64,000 nucleotides of DNA, from contig CP099977.1 in the NCBI GenBank assembly GCA_024372495.1, forward strand, positions 806,001 to 870,000, read 5' to 3'. Source of the stretch: Pseudarthrobacter sp. Fe7. GTDB lineage: Bacteria; Actinomycetota; Actinomycetes; Actinomycetales; Micrococcaceae. The notes beneath the pieces were generated by a model. The model did not search any database, had not been told where the DNA came from, and saw only the letters and a list, made by a program, of their open reading frames with translations. How positions within the stretch are numbered: position 1 is the first letter of the stretch; every line of letters starts with the position of its first letter. A program made the position numbers and the translations under genes. Shown in pieces: positions 10,167 through 19,110 of this stretch.

Positions 10167-10587
10167 TATGCGCCCGTGCCGGCGTGGTCGCCGGCGTGCT
10201 TTTCGTGCTTGCGCTTTTGTTCCGCCAGCTTCTGCTTTTCTAGCCACGCCATGATGTCGGCTGTCCGGATCCGGCGGTGCGATCCGCGGTACTCCACCGG
10301 GATCTCGCCGCGGTCCGTCATGTTGCGCAGGAAGGTGTGCGAGATTCCGGCCAGCTCAGCCGCCTGCGAGGTGGTCAGCATTTCCTCCACGCTGCCCACG
10401 GTCACCGTTTCACCGCGGCCCAGCCTCGCAAGGAGATCCACGACGGCGTCCCTTGCCTGCCCGGGCAGGCGGTGGACAGTGCCGTCCACGAACACGGTGA
10501 TGTCATTGCTGTCCTCAAGGGCGCGCGTCAGGACGCGGGCCTCGCCGGCGGGCAGGCCGGCGGTGACGCGGGGGCTATCAGTGCCAT
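10166..10587 (-). CDS. Excisionase/MerR-like helix-turn-helix protein with a damaged start region
   Basis: Small DNA-binding protein of about 140 residues. The C-terminal half is a MerR/excisionase-type fold (TTSQAAELAGISHTFLRN, then VEYRGSHRRI and DIMAWLEKQK). The N-terminal half is an uncharacterised alpha/beta segment (ITVFVDGTVHRLPG). No good start exists in the open frame; adding one G to ATGG at 10584-10587 turns the nearby ATG into an in-frame start (MGTDSPRVTAG). Proteins like this often act as antitoxin-like or autoregulatory repressors, but no toxin gene sits beside it. It shares a TAGTG junction with the hydrolase downstream. Confidence 0.72.
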
Positions 10588-10632
10588 GGACGTAGCCTAT
10601 CCCGGGTGCAGCCGAGCCAACCCGCCGGGGTG

Positions 10633-12318
10633 TCAGAGCCCCAGTTCCTCCAGGACCGGGAGCTTCTCCCGCACCCAGGCACGCGCCTCCGTGGCACTTG
10701 GCGCGGAGAGGGCCAGCTTGGCCAGCTCCTGGGCCTCGGGCAGGGTCACCGTCTTCAGGACTGCGGCCACGGCGGCGAGCGAACGCGCCGTCATGGACAA
10801 GGTGCTGACGCCAAGGCCGGTAAGGACGACGGCGAGGGCGGGATCGGCGGCAGCCTCGCCGCAGACGCCCACGGGCTTGTTGTGGCCTTCCGCGCGGGAC
10901 CCTTCGACGGTCAGCCCCACGAGGCGCAGGACCGCGGGCTGCCACGGGGTGTTCAGGTTGGCCAGCGGGCCGAGCTGCCGGTCGGCAGCCATGGCGTACT
11001 GCGTAAGGTCGTTGGTGCCCAGGCTCGCGAAGCCCACCTCCCGGAGGATCGATTCGGCGGTGAGGGCGGCGGATGGCACCTCCACCATGACGCCGGGGGT
11101 CTTGATGCCGGCATCCGCGCACATGGAAGCGAAGCGGGAGGCTTCTTCCGCCGTGGAAATCATGGGGGCCATGACCCAGACATCGGCCTGGGACTGCTGC
11201 TCGGCCAGCGCGATGGCTTCCAGCTGGCGGTCCAGGACACCCGGAGTGGTGAAGTCGGTACGGTAGCCGCGGACACCCAGGGCCGGATTGGGCTCGGTGG
11301 AGTCGGTGAGGAACGGCAGCGGCTTGTCGGCGCCCGCATCGAGCGTGCGCAGCACCACCTTCTTGCCGGGGAACGCATCAAAGACGCTCTTGTAGGCGGC
11401 TGCCTGCTCCTCGACGCTGGGCTCGGTGTCCCGTTCCAGGAAGCAGAACTCGGTGCGGAACAGGCCCACTCCCTGCGCTCCAAGCTTGGCGGCGGCTTCT
11501 GCGTCCTTGCCGCCACCCACGTTGGCGAGCAGCGGCACCTGGTGGCCGTCCGCCGTCGTACCCGTGCCGGTGAATTCAGCCAACAGGGATGCCGTGGCCG
11601 CCCATGCTTCCGCTGCCGCGCGGAGGGACTCATCAGGTTCGGCCGTGATGCTGCCCGCGGCGCCGTCCACGTATACCTCGGTGCCGTCTGCGATCTCGTC
11701 GACACCCACCGCGGCAACCACTGCCGGCAGGCCGAGCGAGCGGGCGATGATGGCGGTGTGGGACTGGGGGCCGCCGCCTGCGGTGACCAGCGCCAGGACC
11801 TTGTTGGGATCCAGTGTTGCGGTGTCGGCGGGGGCCAGGTCCTCCGCCACCAGGATGAACGGAGTGCTGGAGGCGGGGATGCCGGGTGCCGGGACGCCCC
11901 GCAGCGCCGCCACGATCCGGGCGCGCACGTCCAGGACGTCCGTGGCGCGTTCGGCCATGTAGCCGCCCAGGTTGTGCAGCATCTCGGACACCGAGGAGCC
12001 TGATTCCCAGATGGCGCGTTCGGCCGAGACGCCCCGGGCCACCAGCTTGGCGGCCCCCTTGATCAGCATGGTGTCCTTGGCCATCAGTGCAGTGGCTTCC
12101 AGGACCGCCTTCCCGTCACCGGTGGCAAGCGTGGCGCGTTCCTTCAGTTCATCGTGCACGGCCTGTGAGGCCGCCTTGAGGGCTGCGGTGGCTTCCTCGG
12201 CAGTGGTGTCCGCAGCCAGCTGTTCACCGGCGGGAGGCTCACTGATCGGTTTAGGCATCTGCCGGATGGTGCCAATGACGCGGCCTGGACTGACGCCTAC
12301 TCCTGGGAAGTTCTGCAC
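10633..12318 (-). CDS. ptsI: Phosphoenolpyruvate-protein phosphotransferase, PTS enzyme I
   Basis: First enzyme of the sugar phosphotransferase system: takes phosphate from PEP and passes it to HPr. 561 residues, intact, usual length. The phosphorylated His lies in GGGPQSHTAIIARS near residue 188, and the PEP-binding barrel shows VGLFRTEFCFLERD, VLRTLDAGADKPLPF, RGYR and a C-terminal VGVCGEAAADP with the active Cys. Start GTG 12318 follows GAGGACC. It is divergent from the TetR/mtlA/mtlD cluster, whose transporter it feeds. No ptsH (HPr) gene is seen in the window. Confidence 0.96.
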   Translation of the reverse strand: MQNFPGVGVSPGRVIGTIRQMPKPISEPPAGEQLAADTTAEEATAALKAASQAVHDELKERATLATGDGKAVLEATALMAKDTMLIKGAAKLVARGVSAERAIWESGSSVSEMLHNLGGYMAERATDVLDVRARIVAALRGVPAPGIPASSTPFILVAEDLAPADTATLDPNKVLALVTAGGGPQSHTAIIARSLGLPAVVAAVGVDEIADGTEVYVDGAAGSITAEPDESLRAAAEAWAATASLLAEFTGTGTTADGHQVPLLANVGGGKDAEAAAKLGAQGVGLFRTEFCFLERDTEPSVEEQAAAYKSVFDAFPGKKVVLRTLDAGADKPLPFLTDSTEPNPALGVRGYRTDFTTPGVLDRQLEAIALAEQQSQADVWVMAPMISTAEEASRFASMCADAGIKTPGVMVEVPSAALTAESILREVGFASLGTNDLTQYAMAADRQLGPLANLNTPWQPAVLRLVGLTVEGSRAEGHNKPVGVCGEAAADPALAVVLTGLGVSTLSMTARSLAAVAAVLKTVTLPEAQELAKLALSAPSATEARAWVREKLPVLEELGL

Positions 12319-12445
12319 TGAAGGTCCTCATTCTCTGCCGGTAGACAGGCCCGCCAAACATTTCCGGCGCCATGCCGGAATACCGCCGGACTGCCACGTC
12401 AGGAGGCGGAAACGAGCCTGAAAAAATTGTATGTGATTCAGTTCA

Positions 12446-12460
12446 TATAGCAACGCTATA
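12446..12460. promoter_or_regulatory. Operator-like palindrome upstream of the TetR gene
   Basis: TATAG, five bases, CTATA, in an AT-rich patch between divergent ptsI and tetR genes and 19 bases before the TetR start. It is a plausible TetR site or part of a promoter; unproven. Confidence 0.45.
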
Positions 12461-12478
12461 GGTGCTAGGGTAGCGGTT

Positions 12479-13207
12479 ATGAGTTTGGATGGCCAGCTTC
12501 CCCCAAAATGCGGCTGCTCCGTGCTGCCGCGGAACTGCTGGCAAATTCCGCGGGAGCTCCGGTCTCCACCCGCCAGATCACCCAGCTGGCAGAGGTCTCG
12601 GCTCCCACGCTTTACCACCACTTCGGTGACAAGGAAGGTCTGTTCGACGCCGTCGTCGCCGCAGGGTTTGAGGAATATGTCGCGGGCGAAAGGGATTTCG
12701 CCCCCTCCGGTCAGCCTCTTGAGGACATCCGGAGAATGTGGGACAACCATGTCCAGTTCGGGCTCAACCAGCCCGAGCTGTACCTGGTGATGTTCGGCAA
12801 TATCCGTCCGGAAAGCCGGCCCGCCATCGTGGCGGATGCCGAAGCTCTGATGGAGGAGATGCTGAACAAGGCAGCGGCGGCGGGCCAGCTGAACGTCCAG
12901 CCCCGGGAAGCGGCCAGGTCCATCCTGGCGGCCAACGTGGGCGTGACGCTGATGCTCATTGCGGAGCCCGCCACCGAACGCAACCTCGAACTGTCCACCA
13001 TGACCCGGGACGCCATGATCTTCGCGGTGTCCGCCGAGCCGGCCAGCGGCCCGGCCCCGGGCGGCACCGGGAAGTCCTCGGTGGTGGTGGCAGCGATCGC
13101 CCTGAACGCCGCACTTCAGGCCTCGCACTCTGACCAGCTTTCCAGGCTCGGAACTCAAGCTTTTCCTCGAATGGCTCCACCGGATCTCCACCAGCCCCGC
13201 CGGTTAG
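12479..13207 (+). CDS. TetR-family transcriptional regulator next to the mannitol PTS genes, two frameshifts
   Basis: Repressor-type protein, about 242 residues after correction. The N-terminal HTH is clear (ITQLAEVSAPTLYHHFGDKE). As sequenced, the ATG at 12479 is cut from the HTH by loss of one A in AAAA at 12505-12508, and the C-terminal end is shifted by AGGCT at 13144-13148. Undoing both gives an ordinary ending (ELKLFLEWLHRI) with stop TAG 13205-13207. It lies directly before mtlA and opposite ptsI, so control of mannitol uptake is likely; the ligand is not known. Confidence 0.83.
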
Positions 13208-13294
13208 CCAGCAAACCCGTAATACCCAGCAGTACGTCGTCGTAATCATCGGACCAATCCTGCGGAGCAGCAGGAATGACGGTTAGGAAATCAC

Positions 13295-15361
13295 ATGGCA
13301 ACAGAGACAGTTGCAAAACCCCGCACCAGCGCGCGCGTGCACGTCCAAAAGTTCGGGACATTCCTGTCCGGCATGATCATGCCCAACATCGGGGCGTTCA
13401 TCGCCTGGGGCATTATCACCGCCCTCTTCATCGAGAAGGGCTGGCTGCCCGTACCCCAACTGGGTGGTTTCGGCGAAACGGACGGCAAGCCGAACCTCGG
13501 CCTCGTCGGCCCCATGATCACCTACCTCCTGCCCCTCCTGATCGGCTACACCGGCGGCAAGAACGTCTATGACGTCCGCGGCGGCGTGGTGGGGGCCATC
13601 GGCACCATGGGCGTGATCGTCGGTGCCGGTATCCCCATGTTCATCGGCGCCATGATCATGGGCCCGCTGGGCGGCTGGACCATGAAGAAGATCGACATGC
13701 TGTGGGACGGAAAAATCCGCCCCGGCTTCGAAATGCTGGTCAACAACTTCTCCGCCGGAATCTGGGGCGCCCTGCTGGCGCTGCTGGGCTTCTACGGAAT
13801 CTCCCCCTGGTTTCCGCCTTCAGTGCCGGTGCCGGCGAGGTGGTGAAGTTCCTGGTCAACCACGGCCTCCTGCCGCTGACCAGCATCTTCATCGAACCGG
13901 CCAAGGTGCTGTTCCTCAACAACGCCATCAACCACGGCGTGCTCACCCCGCTGGGCGTGCAGCAGTCGCTGGACCAGGGCAAGTCCATCCTGTTCCTGTT
14001 GGAAGCCAACCCCGGCCCCGGCCTGGGCATCCTGCTTGCGTACATGTTGTTCGGCCGCGGCGCTGCCAAGGCCTCGGCGCCCGGTGCGGCGATCATCCAC
14101 TTCCTGGGCGGCATCCACGAGATCTACTTCCCGTACGTCCTGATGCGCCCGCTGCTGATCCTGGCAGCCATCGCCGGCGGCATGACCGGTATCGCCACCC
14201 TTGCCGTCACCGGTGCGGGCCTGGTTGCCCCGGCCGCTCCGGGATCCATCATCGCGGTCCTGGCCCAGACCTCCCGCGACAGCTACCTCGGCGTGATCCT
14301 CTCCGTGCTGCTCGCCGCAACCGCATCCTTCCTGGTGGCCTCCGTCATCATGAAGACCACCAAGCACAGCGATGAAGCGGACCTGGGCGATGCCACGGCC
14401 CGCATGGAGGCGATGAAGGGCAAGAAGAGCTCTGTGTCCTCGCACCTGACCGGTGCCGGAGCCGCTGCAGGCGCAGCGGCTGGCCACGGCGGCGTGGCCG
14501 TCCTGGCCGGTCCCGTGCGCAACATCGTGTTTGCGTGCGACGCCGGCATGGGCTCCAGCGCCATGGGCGCCTCGGTGCTGCGGAACAAGATCAAGGCGGC
14601 GGGCTTCCCGGATGTCAAGGTCACCAACGCCTCCATCGCCAGCCTCAGCGACACCTACGACGTTGTGGTCACCCACCAGGACCTCACCGAACGCGCCAGG
14701 CCGGCCACGTCCAGCGCCGTCCACTACTCCGTGGACAACTTCATGAGCAGCCCGCGGTACGACGAAATTGTCGAGCCTGGTCCGCGAGAGCAACACCGAT
14801 GACGGAACGTCCGGCGCCGGCGCAACCCACGGCGCCCACGCCGCAGAAGCCCCGGTGGACGCAGCGCCCGCTGCTGCGGGAACAGCTGCAGGTGCAACCG
14901 CAGCGGCCGGCGCATCCGCCAACGGAACCTCCGAGATCCTGGCCCGCGAGAGCGTGGTGCTGACCGGCTCGGCCACCACCCGCGACGCCGCCATCGACGA
15001 AGCGGGCCGGCTCCTGCTGGCTCGCGGCGCCGTGGATGAGGGCTACATTGCCGCCATGCACGAACGCGAGGAATCTGTGTCCACATACATGGGCAGCTTC
15101 CTGGCCATCCCGCACGGCACCAACGCCGCCAAGGACCACATCCGCAAGTCGGCGGTGTCCGTCATCCGCTATCCCGAGGGCATCGACTGGAACGGCAAGC
15201 AGGTGAAGTTCGTGGTGGGCGTGGCCGGCATCAACAACGAGCACCTGCACATCCTGTCCTCCATCGCCAAGGTGTTCACCAACAAGGAGCAGGTGGCCCG
15301 GCTGGAAGCCGCAGGCTCGGTGGATGAAGTCCTGGAGCTCTTCGGAAAGGTCAACGCATAG
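13295..15361 (+). CDS. mtlA: Mannitol-specific PTS permease EIICBA in one chain, two frameshifts
   Basis: Takes up mannitol with phosphorylation. About 688 residues: membrane EIIC domain (residues 1 to about 340), EIIB with the phosphocysteine in [15 protein letters not shown] (near 415), an Ala/Gly/Thr-rich linker of about 50 residues, then EIIA with the phosphohistidine in FLAIPHGTN (near 607). The frame breaks at 13803-13807 (one C lost from a C-run) and at 14774-14778 (AGCCT for AGCT; IVELVRESN after correction). Automated calling would split it into three genes. ATG 13295 follows AGGAAA. It is coupled to mtlD by a TAGTG overlap. Confidence 0.92.
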
Positions 15362-16528
15362 TGAAGGCAGTACATTTCGGAGCCGGCAACATCGGCCGTG
15401 GCTTCGTGGGCCTGCTCCTGCATAATGCCGGCTACGAGGTGGTGTTCGCAGACGTCGCCGAGGACCTCATCAACCGGCTCTCCGGGGCGGAGAGCTACGC
15501 GGTGCACGAGGTGGGGGAGAATCCCGACGTGCGAACCGTGGACAACTTCCGGGCGCTGAACTCCAACGCCCAGGAAGCGGAGCCTGGTCCAGGAGATCTC
15601 GACGGCGGACATCGTCACCACCGCTGTGGGCCCGCACATCCTGAAGTTCGTGGCGCCGGTGATCGCCAAGGGCATCGTTGCGCGGGAGCCCGGCCTGGCG
15701 CCCCTGCAGGTCATGGCCTGCGAGAACGCCATCAACGCCACGGACATCCTGGCCAAAGAAGTAGCCTCCCAGCCCGGTGTCACCGCCGCAGTCCTCGACG
15801 GCAAGGCGGTTTTCGCCAACACCGCCGTGGACCGGATTGTGCCCAACCAGGAGGCCGGGCAGGGCCTGGACGTGACAGTGGAGACCTTCTATGAGTGGGT
15901 CATCGACCGCACCCCCTTCGGTGATTCCGCTCCGGTAATTCCCGGTGCCACCTTCGTGGACGACCTCTCGCCCTACATCGAGCGGAAGCTGTTCACGGTG
16001 AACACCGGCCACGCCTCTGCCGCCTACCTCGGCTTCGAAGCCGGCGTGGAGAAGATCTCCGATGCCATGGCGGACCAGGATGTGGCCGAGGACGTGCGGG
16101 CCGTGCTGGAGGAAACCAAGCAGGCTCCTGGTGGCCAAGCACGGGTTCAACAACGACGAGCAGGAGGCCTACGTCCAGAAGATCCTGGTCCGGTTCTCCA
16201 ACCCGTACCTCCCGGATACCGTGAACCGGGTTGGCCGGGCGCCCCTGCGGAAGCTGAGCCGGCACGAGCGGTTCATCGGCCCGGCCGCGGAACTGGCGGA
16301 ACGTGGCGTGGTGCCGGAGGCCCTGCTGGGTGCCATTGCCGCAGCCCTGCGGTTCACCGATCCCGCGGATGCCGAAGCCACCGAGCCTGGCAGAAATCCT
16401 GCGTTCCGCCACCCCCGCGGAGGCCACAGCCAGGATCACCGGCCTTGAGCCGGACCACCCGCTGTTCAACGCCGTCGCCACCCTGGTGGAGGAGCGGCAG
16501 GCGGAGCCTGGCCCGCACCCCGGCCTGA
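15361..16528 (+). CDS. mtlD: Mannitol-1-phosphate 5-dehydrogenase, four frameshifts
   Basis: Oxidises mannitol 1-phosphate, the product of the PTS, to fructose 6-phosphate with NAD. The N-terminal [12 protein letters not shown] loop, VTTAVGP, IACENA-like, DRIVP, FSEW-like (FYEWVID), [10 protein letters not shown] and ENPYL-like motifs identify it. The frame breaks four times, each AGCCT/AGGCT for AGCT: 15581-15585, 16122-16126, 16384-16388 and 16505-16509. Removing one base at each gives exactly 387 residues, and the restored Glu-Leu pairs align without gaps to E. coli and B. subtilis MtlD as I recall them. GTG 15361 overlaps the mtlA stop. Confidence 0.93.
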
Positions 16529-16564
16529 CCGGGCCGCCTCCCGTATTAACCGACGTACTGCATA

Positions 16565-16609
16565 AACCACGACGCCGTCACTCGCTGAAGTGCCGGCGTC
16601 GTGGTTTTT
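16565..16609 (+). terminator. Intrinsic terminator after mtlD
   Basis: A 13-bp perfect stem (AACCACGACGCCG at 16565-16577, its complement at 16594-16606), a 16-base loop and a T-run up to 16609. It ends the mtlA-mtlD transcript. Confidence 0.9.
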
Positions 16610-16623
16610 GCTGTGCCCGGCAA

Positions 16624-16697
16624 CGCCCGCTCACCTTTGACCTGTTCCCTCCAATCGCCCGCTCACCTTTGACCGATTCTCTCCAATCGCCCGCTCA
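16624..16697. repeat. 32-bp tandem repeat, about 2.3 copies, before the GNAT gene
   Basis: Units at 16624-16655 and 16656-16687, with a third partial unit to 16697. Each full unit starts CGCCCGCTCACCTTTGACC and ends CTCCAAT; the two differ at about three bases. It fills the space between the mtlD terminator and the ATG at 16720. The role is unknown; it could hold regulator sites or be a family of intergenic repeats. Confidence 0.75.
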
Positions 16698-16719
16698 GAT
16701 CCTGTGCGAAGCTGGGCGG

Positions 16720-17241
16720 ATGATCCCTACCGAAGATGCCGTTCCTGTTTTGTTCACTGCCGACGTCGACGGCGGGACATTCCGCCTCCGCCACGGTGCC
16801 CGGACCGACCTGCCCGCCGTGGTGCGGCTGCTCGCCGATGACGCCATGGGGGCCGGGCGCGAGTATGGCGCGGACATGGAACCCTACGAACGGGCCTTTG
16901 AAGCGATCGATGCCGACCCCGCCCACCTCCTGATCGTCGGTGAGCTGGTGCCTCACGGCGAAGCTGCAGGAGCGGTGGTTGCCACCTTCCAGCTGAGCTT
17001 CCTTCCCGGCATTTCCAGGCACGGGGCATGGCGCTCGCGGCTCGAGGGGGTCCGGGTGGACGCATCCCTCCGCGGGCAGGGCATTGGAAAGCTGATGGTG
17101 GGCTGGGCCGTCGGGGAGTCCCGCAGGCGCGGCTGCACCCTGATGCAGCTGACCACGCATCATAGCCGGACAGCCGCCCAGCGGTTCTACGAACAGCTGG
17201 GATTCGAGGCCAGTCACGTCGGTATGAAGCTGGTCCTGTAA
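16720..17241 (+). CDS. GNAT-family N-acetyltransferase
   Basis: Acetyl-CoA-dependent transferase of 173 residues. The acetyl-CoA loop VDASLRGQGIGKLMVGWAV and the C-terminal RFYEQLGFEASHVGMKLVL pattern are diagnostic of the fold. ATG 16720 is chosen because the conserved fold starts soon after and upstream sequence in the same frame is the mtlD region. The acceptor is unknown. The downstream MarR gene starts 41 bases later, with an operator between, so the two need not be co-transcribed. Confidence 0.88.
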   Translation: MIPTEDAVPVLFTADVDGGTFRLRHGARTDLPAVVRLLADDAMGAGREYGADMEPYERAFEAIDADPAHLLIVGELVPHGEAAGAVVATFQLSFLPGISRHGAWRSRLEGVRVDASLRGQGIGKLMVGWAVGESRRRGCTLMQLTTHHSRTAAQRFYEQLGFEASHVGMKLVL

Positions 17242-17250
17242 ACCTTGACC

Positions 17251-17281
17251 GTTAGGTGCCCTAAATGTTAGGCTACCTAAC
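17251..17281. promoter_or_regulatory. Nested palindromic operator of the MarR gene
   Basis: Outer arms GTTAGGT (17251-17257) and ACCTAAC (17275-17281) enclose inner arms CCTAA (17260-17264) and TTAGG (17268-17272). The outer arm ends 1 base before the MarR start codon, so bound protein would block transcription or initiation. Four TTAGG half-sites in 31 bases strongly suggest autoregulation by the adjacent MarR protein. Confidence 0.8.
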
Positions 17282-17282
17282 G

Positions 17283-17723
17283 ATGAATGACATTGATCCC
17301 CAACTGGAGGAACTCGCCGGCGGGTTCCGCGAAGCCCTCCGCCACAGCGTGTACCTGGTCCGGCGCCTCGATGCGGACGGTGAACTCAGCGCCGCCCAGC
17401 TCAGCACCCTCAAGATGCTGCTCGGCGAAGGCCAGCGCGTCGGCGAGATTGCCCGGAACCTGGGTGTACGGGTGCCCAGTGCAACGGAGCAGATCATCAA
17501 GCTCGAACGGGCGGGCCTGGCGCACCGGGAACCCGATCCCGCCGATTCGCGCGCCGTCCGGGTGATCCTCACCCCCGAAGGCCGCGCCGCCGTCGACGCC
17601 GCAAACAGGCGCCGCAACCAGGTGATGGCAGACATCCTCAGCGGCCTCACCGACCAGGACCGCAAAGCCCTGGCCCAAGCCCTGCCGGTGATCGACAAAA
17701 TCAATGCATCACTCCAGAACTGA
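17283..17723 (+). CDS. MarR-family transcriptional regulator
   Basis: Winged-helix regulator of 146 residues. The recognition region is VGEIARNLGVRVPSATEQI and the wing is EPDPADSRAVRVILTPEG. ATG 17283 sits directly after the palindromic operator. The MFS efflux gene begins 46 bases downstream on the same strand, so it most likely represses itself and that transporter, lifting when a drug-like or phenolic ligand binds. Ligand unknown. Confidence 0.92.
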   Translation: MNDIDPQLEELAGGFREALRHSVYLVRRLDADGELSAAQLSTLKMLLGEGQRVGEIARNLGVRVPSATEQIIKLERAGLAHREPDPADSRAVRVILTPEGRAAVDAANRRRNQVMADILSGLTDQDRKALAQALPVIDKINASLQN

Positions 17724-17769
17724 ACCAGACACCCACGCTGAATTAGCCACGAACTTAGGAGTACCCTCC

Positions 17770-18997
17770 ATGGACGGCCAGCTCGCAGAAACCCTGCCGG
17801 CACCAGAATCCACCCTGCAGGCCGAAAAGGCCTCGTTCCTGAAGCAGCCCAAGGCGGTGTGGGCCACCGCCCTCGCCGCAGTGTTCGCTTTCATGGGGAT
17901 CGGGCTGGTGGACCCCATCCTTCCGGCCATCGCCACCAATCTGGACGCCAGCCCCAGCCAGGTATCGCTGCTCTTCACCAGCTACTTCCTGGTCACCGCA
18001 CTCGCCATGCTGATCACGGGGTTTGTTTCCTCCCGGATTGGCGGCAAGAAGACCCTGCTGATCGGCCTGGCCGTCATCGTCGTCTTCTCCTCGCTGTCCG
18101 GCCTGTCCGGGAGCGTGGGTGAATTGGTGGGCTTCCGCGCCGGCTGGGGCCTCGGCAACGCCCTGTTCGTGGCCACCGCCCTCGCCGTGATCGTGGGCGT
18201 GGCCAGCGGCGGTGCCGGCACCGCCATCATCCTCTACGAAGCTGCCCTGGGCCTGGGCATCTCCCTGGGCCCGCTCCTCGGAGCCCTCCTGGGCGGCTGG
18301 CAGTGGCGCGCACCGTTCTTCGGCACCGCAGTCCTGATGGCTGCCGCCTTCATCGCCCTGATCGCCCTGCTGCCCAAAACGCCGCTGCCCGAACGCAAGG
18401 TCCGGCTCCGCGACCCGCTGCTGGCACTGGGCCACAAGGGCCTGCGGACGACGGCGGCAAGCGGCTTGTTCTACAACTACGGCTTCTTCACCATCCTGGC
18501 TTTCACCCCCTTCATCCTGGGCATGAACGCCTACGGCATCGGCGGCGTCTTCTTCGGCTGGGGCGTGGCCGTGGCGGTCTTCTCTGTCTTCGTTGCCCCG
18601 CCCCTGCAGGCCCGCTTCGGCGCCGTCAAGGTCCTGACCGGCACCCTGTTCCTGCTGATGCTGGACCTGGCCGGGCTGGGACTGGCTGCCGGGCACTCGG
18701 TTCCTGCCGTCGTCGTCCTGGTGATCGTTGCCGGTGCCCTGCTGGGCGTCAACAACACCATTTACACCGAACTTGCCATGGGCGTCTCCGATTCGCCAAG
18801 GCCCGTGGCATCCTCCGGCTACAACTTCGTCCGCTGGATGGGCGGCGCCCTGGCCCCGTTCGCGGCGGCCCAGGCTCGGTGAACACTTCGGCCCGCAGGT
18901 TCCGTTCTTCGCCGGCGCCGTGGCCATGGCGGTTGCCATCCTGATCGCATTCGGCGGCCGCGCCTACCTGTCCTCGCACGAACCGCACGTCGTGTAG
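17770..18997 (+). CDS. MFS transporter, probable drug efflux, frameshifted near the end
   Basis: Twelve-helix major facilitator of 408 residues after correction. The first helix (AVFAFMGIGLVDPILPAIA) and the motif-A region between helices 2 and 3 (SSRIGGKKTLLIG) fit drug:proton antiporters of the DHA1 group. Start ATG 17770 follows TTAGGAG at 8-base spacing; an earlier ATG at 17704 overlaps marR. The frame breaks at 18872-18876 (AGGCT for AGCT), leaving the last 40 residues in another frame. Control by the MarR protein upstream is likely. Confidence 0.88.
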
Positions 18998-19013
18998 TTA
19001 CTGCTCTTCAAAA

Positions 19014-19057
19014 AACAAACCCTCCGTCACGCCAGGTGATGGAGGGTTTGTTGTTTT
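19014..19057. terminator. Bidirectional terminator between two MFS genes
   Basis: 12-bp perfect stem (AACAAACCCTCC at 19014-19025, complement at 19041-19052) with a 15-base loop, A-run before and T-rich stretch after. It can stop transcription from both convergent genes. Confidence 0.9.
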
Positions 19058-19110
19058 CCGGCGAAAGCTGATGTGGCGTCGCCGGAAAGGCCGCCGGATG
19101 TGATGGGGCG

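Noticed and set aside
10606..12003. 465-codon plus-strand ORF opposite ptsI
   Set aside because: Shadow of a well-conserved enzyme; no domain.
14770..16510. Programmed ribosomal frameshifting or RNA editing at GAGCCTGG
   Set aside because: No slippery heptamer or downstream structure, the same site occurs in many unrelated genes and on both strands, and one gene would need four shifts in a row. An error in the consensus is simpler, though not proven.
17755..18939. 394-codon minus-strand ORF opposite the MFS gene
   Set aside because: Gln/Gly/His-rich shadow frame; the plus-strand gene is certain.
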